From positions 1 to 49,515 of the forward strand of contig NZ_JAJUBB010000029.1 of the NCBI RefSeq assembly GCF_028683135.1: 49,515 bases of DNA, read 5' to 3'. This document shows positions 34,510 to 43,062 of the stretch, one piece after another (position 1 is the stretch's first letter; each line of letters starts with the position of its first letter). The DNA is from Enterovibrio qingdaonensis (GTDB lineage Bacteria; Pseudomonadota; Gammaproteobacteria; Enterobacterales; Vibrionaceae). The position numbers and the translations under genes were made by a program. The notes below the pieces were generated by a model that made no database searches, was not told where the DNA came from, and was given only the letters and a program-made list of their open reading frames with translations.

Positions 34510-35649
34510 ATGTTTGCCTTTCAATCTGACCGCTTTTCTCAAACGCGGAATCCGTCGGAGCCTGATGCGTCTTTGCTGATAAAGCCTCGGCACGCCCCTT
34601 TGCGTCATCACTCCTTCCTTCAGCGAAAATTGATGCTCGGTGCGCCTGACAGCGCATTGGAACAAGATGCTGATCGCCAAGCTGATAATGTTATGGCGAT
34701 GCCTAAAGGCCTTGGAACGCCGCGCTGCTCATGCAGTGCAAGCAGGCCGTCATCATCTTCAAATAATGTACAAAGAAAGCCGACGCAATCATCCCATCAT
34801 ACTGATGGAGAGCCAGCACCTGAGAGTGTTGAGCGCGTGGTCAACACGCCTGGTCAACCGATCCCCGATGAGACAAGAACCTTTATGGAAGAGAGGTTCG
34901 GACAGGACTTTGGGCATGTAAGAATACACCGAGGTGTGGAAGCGGCTTCGTCAGCACGCGACATTCAGGCCAAGGCGTACACGGTTGCGAACAACATTGT
35001 GTTTGGTGAAAACCAGTACTCGAATTCAACGCAAGGTCGTCGATTACTGGCGCATGAGCTGGGTCATGTCATTCAGCAACAACGCGGTACGCCGCTTGTG
35101 CAACGCGTTACCGATGAACAGCTTTGGGCGCAACATGAGCAAAGAGAGCAGGTAGAAACGGGCCCAATGACAGTCACTGCCGTGGATGACAGACAAGATA
35201 CATCCATGCCGTGGTATTTTCCGCCTCGCTACGCGGGACCCATTACGGGTGCACTGCGAGGGGATGTACCCATGACGAACGTAACATCGTTAGTGGATAA
35301 TGTGATTGCCCATGTGGGTGAACGGGAAATTCAACGTTTAAACATCGCCGATCATGGTAACCCGGATGGGATGGAGTTTGGTAATGACTGGCTGACCACT
35401 AACACAGTGTCGTCATTCACCGGAGAGCTCAGCCGCTTGCGTCCCCACTTTACCTCAAATGCCATTGTGCACATTGAAGGCTGTAAGTCGGGACAAAACC
35501 AGACACTCGTCTGCGCGCTTGCGGCTGCATTTGGTGTCCCTGTTTATGCGGGAACGGGGTTTCAACACGGTATTTTCCGATTTAATACCGGCGATTATGT
35601 GCGGTGCAGTCCTGCGGGTGAGTACGAGGTTGGTGTGGGGCGACCTTGA
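34510..35649 (+). CDS. DUF4157-domain protein with a putative His/Cys C-terminal effector domain
   Basis: 379 residues. A low-complexity Ser/Gln-rich N-terminus with no signal peptide is followed by a DUF4157 domain (about 113-193): PGQPIPDETRTFMEERFGQDF, then the zinc-peptidase-type HELGH (182-186). DUF4157 is typical of cargo and toxins of extracellular contractile injection systems. The C-terminal part (about 235-370) has IADHGNPDGMEFG (H282) and HIEGCKSGQN (C325), a His...Gly-Cys pattern like DUF4347/caspase-like folds. This second assignment is pattern-based. AAGGTG precedes the ATG. No injection-system structural genes lie in the window. Confidence 0.75.
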   Translation: MFAFQSDRFSQTRNPSEPDASLLIKPRHAPLRHHSFLQRKLMLGAPDSALEQDADRQADNVMAMPKGLGTPRCSCSASRPSSSSNNVQRKPTQSSHHTDGEPAPESVERVVNTPGQPIPDETRTFMEERFGQDFGHVRIHRGVEAASSARDIQAKAYTVANNIVFGENQYSNSTQGRRLLAHELGHVIQQQRGTPLVQRVTDEQLWAQHEQREQVETGPMTVTAVDDRQDTSMPWYFPPRYAGPITGALRGDVPMTNVTSLVDNVIAHVGEREIQRLNIADHGNPDGMEFGNDWLTTNTVSSFTGELSRLRPHFTSNAIVHIEGCKSGQNQTLVCALAAAFGVPVYAGTGFQHGIFRFNTGDYVRCSPAGEYEVGVGRP

Positions 35650-35660
35650 GCGAAAAGCGA

Positions 35661-36422
35661 TTAATTTAAGCCAAACTCGGTAATGAATTTGGTTTCAAGA
35701 TAGAGGTCGGTAGATTGCTTTGACCAGCCGGGGTTTTGTCGAAACCAGCTCTCCAGTATCGGCATCACCTGTGTTTCTGTCATACCCGCATGAACTTCTG
35801 ACGAGTAGAGTAGCCTTAGCAAAGTAATATCGAGCGGCGTCATCAAGGCATTTTTGGAGGCGTCGTTAAAAATCGATGGAAACACCTTATCCGAATCATT
35901 GGGTAACCCCATTACCTGCGTCAATTCCTCAACCACACACGCAAATAGCTTACCGCGCTCACGCGCCAGATCGACGGGAATGACAATCAGTGCTTTGCGG
36001 ATTTCCGTCTTTTGGCTCACCGAAAAATGCGCCATACAGATTGAACCCCGGAACGGGAACGAGTCTTGGGTAGGCCACAACTCTCGCGTTTCATCCTGCC
36101 AGCGACTTTGGCGGGTGAACACCATTCGAATATTCGCCTCTTGCACTGAATCCACCACTTGAATGTCATGGCCAGTTACTCGCGCCAAATCATTCAGCTG
36201 AATATTGGCCAGCATGGTATGCAGTGCCTCATCGCCTACACGGTGGTCGAGAAATACGCGGATGGGTTGCTGCCATTTGCGGATAGGGTGGTTGTGGTTG
36301 TCATATTCATTGCTAAGGGCGATCAGTTTGAATGCCCTTTTTACATGAGCAGGGTCATTCCATGCAGCCAGTGAAGGAGTCGAAAGTAAGGATAGGATCA
36401 GTCCCCAGAAAAGGTGTCGCAT
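35661..36422 (-). CDS. DUF2927-domain exported protein
   Basis: 253 residues from ATG 36422, supported by GGAGAG and a signal peptide (MRHLFWGLILSLLSTPSLA). The family hallmark CVVEELTQVMGLPNDS is at 162-177; E165/E166 and Q169 sit where metallopeptidase helices carry HExxH, but the histidines are missing. DUF2927 has no assigned activity known to me. It converges on the DUF4157 gene with only 11 bases between stops. Both have peptidase-like motifs, which may or may not be coincidence. Confidence 0.8.
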   Translation of the reverse strand: MRHLFWGLILSLLSTPSLAAWNDPAHVKRAFKLIALSNEYDNHNHPIRKWQQPIRVFLDHRVGDEALHTMLANIQLNDLARVTGHDIQVVDSVQEANIRMVFTRQSRWQDETRELWPTQDSFPFRGSICMAHFSVSQKTEIRKALIVIPVDLARERGKLFACVVEELTQVMGLPNDSDKVFPSIFNDASKNALMTPLDITLLRLLYSSEVHAGMTETQVMPILESWFRQNPGWSKQSTDLYLETKFITEFGLN

Positions 36423-36728
36423 TTGGCTCTCCATTGCCCAGTATTTTAATTCGCTATCACCAACCTACAGCAAAGTATGACAACCCCTTGGTCAGGTTTC
36501 CATTCAATAAAGGGAAAATCCAGCGTAGTGCCAGCAAAAGCGTATTCGAGATTCAGCAATAATCGCTCATCGACGGCATCAGGGCGATCTTTTAGGGCGC
36601 GGATAGAAAAGTTGTGACCGCATCAGCAAATCTTATGTATGGCATGAAATATTACGTCGCGCAGGCCGATAAGACTCTGTTTTCGTGATGGTCTTTGACC
36701 TTTTTGTTGTTCTACCGAGTATTACTGA
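36423..36728. other. Divergent intergenic region before the chemoreceptor gene
   Basis: About 306 bases between divergently read genes. It should hold both promoters. I see no gene, strong hairpin or recognisable operator. Confidence 0.4.
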
Positions 36729-38612
36729 ATGAATAAAACCATTAAAAGCAGACTTATCCTGTCAATTGGTCTGATCGTTGCTGTTGTCAGTGCGGTTCAG
36801 GCTTGGATTTCTATCTCCACTCTTCGCAATACCACCCATTCCGCGATAGAAAGCCAAATGCGAGAAACCAGCGTCGCGACATCAAATTACATCAACAGTT
36901 GGTTATCTGTCCGCGCGGACATGCTTGAGGCAAACCTTAACCTGATTCAGCAAGGCGGCAATATTGACCGAGAAATGCTGATCACCAAGCAAGCGGGCGA
37001 TTTTCTGTCAGTTTATGCCGGGTTTGATGACGGCACGATTGCTTGGGGCGATAAGACCGAAAGCTGGCCAGCCGATTATGATCCGCGCACCCGCCCTTGG
37101 TACCGTGATGCCATTCAAGCTCAAAAGCAGGTTATCACCGACCCTTATCAAGACTTTGATGGCAGCATGGTGATTAGCATTGCGCAGCCATTTAATGGTG
37201 AACGCAACGGCGTGATTGCACTTGATGTGCAGGTGACTGACATTGTTCGCCAGATCGTAAACATCAGTAAGGATGACAACGGCTTTGCCGCGTTGCTCGA
37301 CAGCAACCACCATATTGTGGCGTTTAACGATGACAGTTTGGTGGGCAAAACCTCAGGCGCGATAGACCGCGCGCTTTCTCTTGATAACGTCAAAGCGGCG
37401 CAAGGTAACAGCAGCCTTCAAACGTTTGTCTCTCATGCAGACGGTAAAGAGAAACTGCTGTACGTCTCATCAATTCAAGGTACTGACTGGGTGCTGGTAT
37501 TGGTGGAAGATGCCGATACGGCAACCGCAGTGGTATCAGAGGCTATCTTCTATACGTTGCTGGCGTCTTTGCTCTTGTTTGTGCTGATTGCGACATTGGC
37601 AGCGTGGAATATCAGCCGCCAGCTTCGACCTTTGTCTTTATTAAATAAAGCCGTGAGCGAACTGACGAGTGGTCATGGCGATTTAACGCACCGTTTGGCG
37701 ATTGACCGCAACGACGAAATTGGTGAGCTGGCAGATAACGTAAACCGTTTTCTGGGGCAGCTTCAAACCATCATCAAAGACGTGTCAGTGTCTTCTGTTT
37801 CACTCAGCCAATCAGCGTCTATTTCTCGAGAGCTTGCCAGTGGCGCGACGGGAGTGTTGCGCGATCAGCACAACAGCATTGATCAGGTTGCGACCGCCAT
37901 TCATGAGATGTCTGCAACCGCAAGTGAAGTGGCAAACAATGCCGAGCTGACCGCGAACGCAGCGCAAGGTGCTGAGTCTTCTTGTATGGAAGGGTTGGAT
38001 GTGATTTGCAAAAACCGCATTAGCATTGATGCGCTGTGCAGCCAGATTGAAACGGCCGCGAGCGTGATTGAGCAATTAGATGCGAATGCACAAGGTATTA
38101 CCCAAATCATTGCCACTATTGAAGGTATTGCTGAGCAAACCAACCTGTTGGCATTAAATGCGGCGATTGAAGCGGCGCGAGCGGGCGCACAAGGTCGCGG
38201 GTTTGCTGTAGTCGCAGACGAAGTTCGAGTGCTCAGTAAACGCACCCAAGATTCCACCGAAGAAATTCGTCATATGATTGAAAGCTTGCAGGAGAATACC
38301 CAAAAAGCGGTGAGCAACATGCGTTCAAGCTCCGATCGCGCGATATCAACAGTGCAATATGCGGAAGAAGCGTCAGCGAAGCTGGGAGAAATTACCCAAG
38401 CCATCAGCGAAATTTCTCAAATGGCATTTCAGATCGCCAGTGCTGCCGAAGAGCAACGCGCGGTGACAGATGACATCAGCCGTAATACGCAGGCCATCAA
38501 AGAAGTGTCAGACAAAGTGGCAGAGCAGGCGGCACGCAGCCGAGATACGTCAGTTGAGATTGAATCGACCGCGGCACACGTGAATACAACCGTTAGCCAA
38601 TTTAAGGTGTAG
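36729..38612 (+). CDS. Methyl-accepting chemotaxis protein with dCache amino-acid-type sensor
   Basis: 627 residues. TM1 about 9-28, periplasmic dCache domain about 35-265, TM2 about 273-294, HAMP about 295-350, then a methyl-accepting signalling domain with the tip [18 protein letters not shown]. The sensor has Y117, R122, W124, Y125 and Y140 in the spacing of the amino-acid-binding dCache motif (as in P. aeruginosa PctA), plus D166. So an L-amino acid ligand is likely. There is no C-terminal CheR-docking pentapeptide. The start is the first ATG of the frame, with no strong ribosome binding site. A terminator follows. Confidence 0.93.
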   Translation: MNKTIKSRLILSIGLIVAVVSAVQAWISISTLRNTTHSAIESQMRETSVATSNYINSWLSVRADMLEANLNLIQQGGNIDREMLITKQAGDFLSVYAGFDDGTIAWGDKTESWPADYDPRTRPWYRDAIQAQKQVITDPYQDFDGSMVISIAQPFNGERNGVIALDVQVTDIVRQIVNISKDDNGFAALLDSNHHIVAFNDDSLVGKTSGAIDRALSLDNVKAAQGNSSLQTFVSHADGKEKLLYVSSIQGTDWVLVLVEDADTATAVVSEAIFYTLLASLLLFVLIATLAAWNISRQLRPLSLLNKAVSELTSGHGDLTHRLAIDRNDEIGELADNVNRFLGQLQTIIKDVSVSSVSLSQSASISRELASGATGVLRDQHNSIDQVATAIHEMSATASEVANNAELTANAAQGAESSCMEGLDVICKNRISIDALCSQIETAASVIEQLDANAQGITQIIATIEGIAEQTNLLALNAAIEAARAGAQGRGFAVVADEVRVLSKRTQDSTEEIRHMIESLQENTQKAVSNMRSSSDRAISTVQYAEEASAKLGEITQAISEISQMAFQIASAAEEQRAVTDDISRNTQAIKEVSDKVAEQAARSRDTSVEIESTAAHVNTTVSQFKV

Positions 38613-38665
38613 ACACTCAGCAAAACGCAGCGAAATGGCTGTCGCCTTTAAACCTTGCTAATGAA

Positions 38666-38693
38666 AACGCCAAGCAATGTGCTTGGCGTTGTT
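38666..38693 (+). terminator. Intrinsic terminator after the chemoreceptor gene
   Basis: AACGCCAAGC (38666-38675), loop AATGT, GCTTGGCGTT (38681-38690), then G-TT. Confidence 0.85.
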
Positions 38694-38813
38694 GATTGAG
38701 GCTCTGAACTTACACCAGATAGAGTTAGAAACAAAAAGTACAAAGGGTAAGAGAGACTGGCATCAATTTGATAAGCCTAAATAAAAAGCAAAGTGGCTCT
38801 ATTGAACACGTCG

Positions 38814-39752
38814 CTATTGTTCAATGAGATCCAGCCAATCCCAAAAGGCGGATTTGACATAAAGTGGGTCCGAGTGCAGCAGCACCGCTTTATGCGGGCT
38901 TAGGTAGGGGTGACTATACGGGTAGCTTTTCTCTGGAATATAGCTAAAGGTAGGCAGCCCTAGGTATGCAGCTAAGTGTTTGATCCCTGTGTCCATGCCT
39001 ACAAAAAAGCAGCATTGGTTGAACAAATCGGGAAGCTCTTCGAGACCTGATTCAATGAAGTTAAGTTCATGCTTAGATTGCATTAATTGTGTCTTAATCT
39101 TCTGATCTAACGCAGAGTTACTCGTTGGAATGACGATTTCTTTGTCCGGGAATCTGTTCGCGACTGAATCCACTAATTCCAAAAAGTGCTTTACTGACGG
39201 CATGTGGTCTTCTGAGGATGATGCCATCGACATCGCAATAAATGGTCGAGAGTTCAGGACGCTACTTTCTAGCGTAGGCGGAAGGTACTGAGCGACAGAC
39301 GGCAAATCATGATCTGCTCCAAACGCGCACCAAATATCATTGAGGTCAGAGTTTAAGCAGCTTGTGCTGGTTAAATCATCTGGCCATGAAATAGTGTCAA
39401 TTTTAGAAGAGAAGTACTGGTATTTTGCTCGCGTAAGTACTTTGTGGGAGTGAATCACTTTTCCGGTTCGTCTTACCGGCGAAAACTCGATGATGTAGTC
39501 AGGGTTTATTTCACTGATTTTTTTAAAAAAGCTAATGATGCCTTTGAAGCTACGGTAGTCAGCTCCAAACGTCATGACGTCACTAGAAAGTGATTTTTTG
39601 AACAAACTAGCATGGCGTGGGGCGACACCAAAGTGAATCTCTGAGAAATTACCTAGTTCTTTTAAGTACTTAATGGCACTCAGACTGATAATACAATCGC
39701 CCATACCTCGATTATTTAATACAACAATCTTACTATTGTTTTTTATCTGCAT
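38814..39752 (-). CDS. Glycosyltransferase family 9 (heptosyltransferase-like)
   Basis: 312 residues, GT-B fold type. The N-terminal NNRGMGDCIISLSAI is the family glycine-rich start. The C-terminal FVGMDTGIKHLAAYLGLP matches the GT9 donor-site motif D-[ST]G-x-x-H-x-A-A. Family members add ADP-heptose to the lipopolysaccharide core. No other LPS gene is near, so it is an orphan accessory transferase whose acceptor is unknown. The Shine-Dalgarno match before ATG 39752 is poor. The sequence is richer in A/T and Lys/Ser codons than neighbouring core genes, which could mean recent transfer. Confidence 0.87.
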   Translation of the reverse strand: MQIKNNSKIVVLNNRGMGDCIISLSAIKYLKELGNFSEIHFGVAPRHASLFKKSLSSDVMTFGADYRSFKGIISFFKKISEINPDYIIEFSPVRRTGKVIHSHKVLTRAKYQYFSSKIDTISWPDDLTSTSCLNSDLNDIWCAFGADHDLPSVAQYLPPTLESSVLNSRPFIAMSMASSSEDHMPSVKHFLELVDSVANRFPDKEIVIPTSNSALDQKIKTQLMQSKHELNFIESGLEELPDLFNQCCFFVGMDTGIKHLAAYLGLPTFSYIPEKSYPYSHPYLSPHKAVLLHSDPLYVKSAFWDWLDLIEQ

Positions 39753-40389
39753 ATTACTTTTTAGATTGAGTCTCTACTAAGTAGAAACTCCAATGAAATT
39801 AAAGGCCTGCTAGGACCGATCAAACGTCTCATACGGCTAAATTGCCTGCAATGAAAGCTTCTACTCGACCCCATAGCACGTAGTGAATGCTATGGAGGGA
39901 GTATAATGGAGGAGCGTCCAGTCGCCAGATATTGACGTGCTTTCAGTGCATCTGTGCGTCAAAAATTCAGGACAAAAAACGAACTGTATAGTTAAAAACT
40001 AAAAGGATGACAACGCACTGGGTTACCGCCTGTGTCAGAGGGTTGGCAGAGCGAGTTGATGCTAAGCGTAGTCATTTAACTGGCTGAATAATATCAAAAA
40101 TACCGTTTGTGGTCTTGTGAATATGCCACATGCCTCTTGCGCGAATTATTTCTACTTTTGAATACTTCGTCAACCTATTTTCGGTCGCCTGATTTGGCCC
40201 TGTTTTCACAGAACTCAACGGTCAGAAAAGCACGCTTTAAACTTCTATTTATCTTTATAAAATCAATTAAATACGCTTTCTGTGTGGTTGTGTCTATCGG
40301 TGTTTTTGTTCGCCTTAAGCTGGGTGCCCAATAAACGCGCTATAGGGCGAAAGAGGCTTTTTACTGGCAGCTTCTTATTTGCAAAGGCC
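39753..40389. other. Long intergenic region with one promoter-like spot
   Basis: About 640 bases with no gene I can support; the plus-strand frame at 40107-40334 has no ribosome binding site and no family likeness. The notable part is an inverted repeat followed by TATAAT at 39871-39907, listed next. A small RNA starting there and ending at the hairpin near 40420 is possible but unproven. Confidence 0.4.
39871..39907 (+). promoter_or_regulatory. 8-bp inverted repeat just upstream of a consensus -10 (TATAAT)
   Basis: CCATAGCA (39871-39878) and TGCTATGG (39888-39895) are perfect arms with a 9-base spacer. TATAAT follows at 39902-39907. There is no -35 hexamer, and the dyad covers that position, as at activator-dependent promoters. 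The orientation is plus, toward a region with no clear gene. Confidence 0.4.
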
Positions 40390-40422
40390 AGTTAATCACC
40401 CAACGCCTTTGTCGGGTGATTT
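40390..40422. repeat. Hairpin repeat, copy 1 (likely transcription terminator)
   Basis: A 33-base element with arms AATCACCC and GGGTGATT. On the minus strand the stem reaches 12 pairs. It recurs at 42999-43031 with only a few differences, in both cases just beyond the stop of a minus-strand gene. The plus strand here ends in TTTTT-GG-TTTT. Confidence 0.75.
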
Positions 40423-40428
40423 TTGGTT

Positions 40429-40953
40429 TTAAGCCGTTGTCTCGTTCAACGTTCTCTCTCTGCCTTGCTCGTATGCGTTATCGACAAAGCGGTAGAAGCG
40501 AGATGGGTTGAAAATGGCGAGAACCGCTGCGCCGAACCCTGCTACTTGATAGAACAACAGTACGTGAGAGAGCACGGTGAGTAGCCCCAAGACAATTGCG
40601 CGCCAAACATTGATGTCGTAATCCAACAGCACCTCGGAGATGAACGGAATGCTGTAGTATTTCACCAGAGAAATGAAGGCCATCGAGGCGGCAAAAAAGT
40701 AGTAGAGCATGGCAAAGAAACTGGCCGTACGCAGGCTAAAACGTGCTGTGAGCAGTTGCAATACCCGATACAACAGATACACCCCAATCCACGCGAGAAA
40801 CAGCGGATAGAGCTTCAAAATAGGCATGAAGAGGTAGTCGAGACCAAGGCGGTTTCCGACGAGCATTGTCAGTCTGAGCGCCATTTGAATGATGGATTCA
40901 CCAAGGACGACGAAGAAAAGGCCCACGCCAACAAGTAAATATAGATAAATCAT
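40429..40953 (-). CDS. Unknown integral membrane protein (four predicted membrane segments)
   Basis: 174 residues, very hydrophobic, with probable membrane segments at about 3-22, 48-66, 80-98 and 117-148, and a short charged C-terminal tail (YEQGRERTLNETTA). I recognise no family. It is the last of three genes read as one unit; it begins 3 bases after the preceding stop. A hairpin repeat closes the unit. It probably sits in the inner membrane with the two membrane-anchored proteins encoded before it. Confidence 0.78.
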   Translation of the reverse strand: MIYLYLLVGVGLFFVVLGESIIQMALRLTMLVGNRLGLDYLFMPILKLYPLFLAWIGVYLLYRVLQLLTARFSLRTASFFAMLYYFFAASMAFISLVKYYSIPFISEVLLDYDINVWRAIVLGLLTVLSHVLLFYQVAGFGAAVLAIFNPSRFYRFVDNAYEQGRERTLNETTA

Positions 40954-40956
40954 GGT

Positions 40957-41757
40957 TTAGACCTCTTTACCTACGTGTTCCAATGACGTGATCCACGTGC
41001 GGTGCAACGCGTTGAAGTACTTCGACGCCTGATTGATATTTCTTAGTTCTGTATAAGCACTCTTGTGTTTGCTGCCATTACCAAACAGCACAATTTCCAC
41101 CCACGCTTTATTACTGCCGGTGTTAAATATCTGATTGAGGGCATCGTCAATGTCGGCCAGCGCGGCATAAACCGGATTGCTCGCGTCGTCTAGCACCGCT
41201 TCAATATCAGCGACGTACTTTTTGTATTTGTCACTTTGCTTTATCGCCGTTGGAATGCGATAGCGGTACATGGTTTTGTTTTGATATGTGTAGGCTTCTT
41301 TTTTCAGCTTGGGCTTTAGATATCTCACCAGTGCGATGAAAGAAGAAAGGGCGGTGTAGTCAGCCTCCACACGCGCCATCATGGCTTCCTTTCGCGTTTG
41401 CCATGGAAAGAAAGAGACGGTTTCATCCCAGTCGATGCGAACCATGGCATGCTTTTGTATATCGCTTACTGCATGCGGCAAGCTCATGCGCGTAGCAGGC
41501 TCATTCAATCCGCGCTGTCGATAATAGTTCGAATCAAACACCAGTTGCTGCAGGTAAGCCTCTTCTACCTGTTGGATCAGAGCCGACGTCATCACGCGTT
41601 TGTCGATAACCGCATAAAAAGGCAGAGACTCACCCTCAGTGATTACTTGGGTATCCAGACTCCAATAAGGTTTCGGAACGCCTTTGTATTCGTAGTAAGT
41701 GGTAAAGCCACTGAAAATCAACGCCAGACAACAGCCAATAAAAATCATTGTTCTCAT
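40957..41757 (-). CDS. Unknown membrane-anchored protein
   Basis: 266 residues: a single N-terminal hydrophobic segment (about 4-22, with a Cys pair GCC but no convincing lipobox), then a soluble, helix-rich region likely in the periplasm. I recognise no domain. Its ATG overlaps the upstream gene's stop by one base (TGATG) and its stop is 3 bases before the next start, so the three proteins are probably made in fixed ratio. The function is not inferable from sequence. Confidence 0.78.
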   Translation of the reverse strand: MRTMIFIGCCLALIFSGFTTYYEYKGVPKPYWSLDTQVITEGESLPFYAVIDKRVMTSALIQQVEEAYLQQLVFDSNYYRQRGLNEPATRMSLPHAVSDIQKHAMVRIDWDETVSFFPWQTRKEAMMARVEADYTALSSFIALVRYLKPKLKKEAYTYQNKTMYRYRIPTAIKQSDKYKKYVADIEAVLDDASNPVYAALADIDDALNQIFNTGSNKAWVEIVLFGNGSKHKSAYTELRNINQASKYFNALHRTWITSLEHVGKEV

Positions 41758-42764
41758 CAGTAAACTCTCCGTAGTTCCAGTGCTTTGCTTGGCTTTTGAT
41801 AATCTTTTAGAAAACGCTGGTAAGGTCGCTTGTCCACGTAGTCATGCTTAAATTGCGTTAGGCGGCCATCTGTCACCCATCGATGGTTTCTAAACTCATT
41901 GATTTCGTAGTAGTACGCTGGACGCAGTAGATGGTTGCTGTAGAAATCATCGAGCGTGTTCAGGTATTTCTGCGTCGCGTTCGCACGATCGCGATAATCA
42001 ACGTGTGCTTTGCCATGCTGTAACAACAAGTTGTTCGCGTTAAGCCCCTGCCTTGTTACGCCTTGTTTAATTGAATAAACCGTCTTTTCAGGTGACAACA
42101 TAAATGGCCGTAAATAAGGGGAAACATAAGGGGCAAGGCGTTTGATGCGCGCAATATTCTGAGGTGCGCCTTTCGAATTCTGGCTGGTGCGCAACAGCAG
42201 ATCGAGTGCCTGCTTGTCGACGCGAAGTTGCCACGCTTGTACGTCAAACCCGTCGACAACGACCCCTTCATTCAGCCAGTGAAAGTAGTTGTGCATAAAG
42301 GCTTTGTGACGGAACTGCTCGGTATGAGAAAGCTGTGACCACTTAGCCATGTTTGGTTTTAAAACGAGAGCTTTACGGGTATCTGTAAATCGCCAACGGG
42401 CGAGCTCTTCTTCTGCGTGATGTAGCCGCTGATTGTGCGAGTAATTTGCGTGCATATTCCAAAGCCGCTCGCCCAAATCCTCGAACATGTGAAGTGTTTG
42501 AGAGCCTTTTATCCAAAGCGGATACAGATAAGGGTTATCGCGAATCTCCTGAGGTGCTTTGTGATAAAGGAACCCTCCGGCACGAATGGACATGACTGAA
42601 TCGTAACGTTGCGAAAACGAAGATAATAAACGGGCGGTGTTTTCCTTGTAGGCATCGTTGGCAAACAGAGAGACAAGAATGAAAAAAGCCAACCCGATAG
42701 CGGTAAATACAAGGGCGAAAACACCTCGATAACGACGAGAAACAACCACAAAACTTCCCTTCAA
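41757..42764 (-). CDS. Unknown membrane-anchored protein
   Basis: 335 residues with one membrane segment near the N-terminus (about 15-35) and a long, Tyr/His/Arg-rich extracytoplasmic part without a recognisable domain. It is the first gene of the three-gene unit 42764-40429, translationally coupled to the second. About 300 bases separate it from the protein-kinase gene upstream on the same strand, including a hairpin repeat, so it probably has its own promoter. Confidence 0.77.
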   Translation of the reverse strand: MKGSFVVVSRRYRGVFALVFTAIGLAFFILVSLFANDAYKENTARLLSSFSQRYDSVMSIRAGGFLYHKAPQEIRDNPYLYPLWIKGSQTLHMFEDLGERLWNMHANYSHNQRLHHAEEELARWRFTDTRKALVLKPNMAKWSQLSHTEQFRHKAFMHNYFHWLNEGVVVDGFDVQAWQLRVDKQALDLLLRTSQNSKGAPQNIARIKRLAPYVSPYLRPFMLSPEKTVYSIKQGVTRQGLNANNLLLQHGKAHVDYRDRANATQKYLNTLDDFYSNHLLRPAYYYEINEFRNHRWVTDGRLTQFKHDYVDKRPYQRFLKDYQKPSKALELRRVY

Positions 42765-42998
42765 TTGAAGCAGTTAAAAGAGTTAACACCGGAACGAAAG
42801 AGTCCCTATAAAAAAGAGGGCTAATCTAACGCAATTAACGGCGTGAAGCATCGTCATTTTGGTGTTTTTTTGAGTGCTAAACACGAAGGGTGGAAGGCCG
42901 AGTGTAAGGCGTTTTCGTTTGCCTCAAATCGGGTGTTCAATGTGGTATCAAGGTAAGCCTCGGGAGGCGTTATTTTCCGTTTCTTACTTGAAAAGAAG

Positions 42999-43031
42999 AG
43001 TTAATCACCCAACGGCTTCGTCGGGTGATTT
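42999..43031. repeat. Hairpin repeat, copy 2 (likely terminator of the kinase gene)
   Basis: Second copy of the element at 40390-40422: AGTTAATCACCCAACG, a variable loop, then CGTCGGGTGATTT. On the minus strand the stem is AATCACCCGACG / CGTTGGGTGATT with loop AAGC, followed by a pyrimidine-rich run. It lies 32 bases beyond the kinase stop. Confidence 0.75.
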
Positions 43032-43062
43032 ATAATTCAGGGAAACAGACGTTTTTCGGTGC

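Noticed and set aside
34510-36422. Complete contractile injection system locus
   Set aside because: Only the DUF4157 protein is present; no sheath, tube, baseplate or AAA-ATPase gene lies nearby.
40107-40334. Plus-strand 75-codon frame in the long gap after the GT9 gene
   Set aside because: No Shine-Dalgarno sequence and biased toward Phe/Leu/Lys as expected from AT-rich noncoding DNA.
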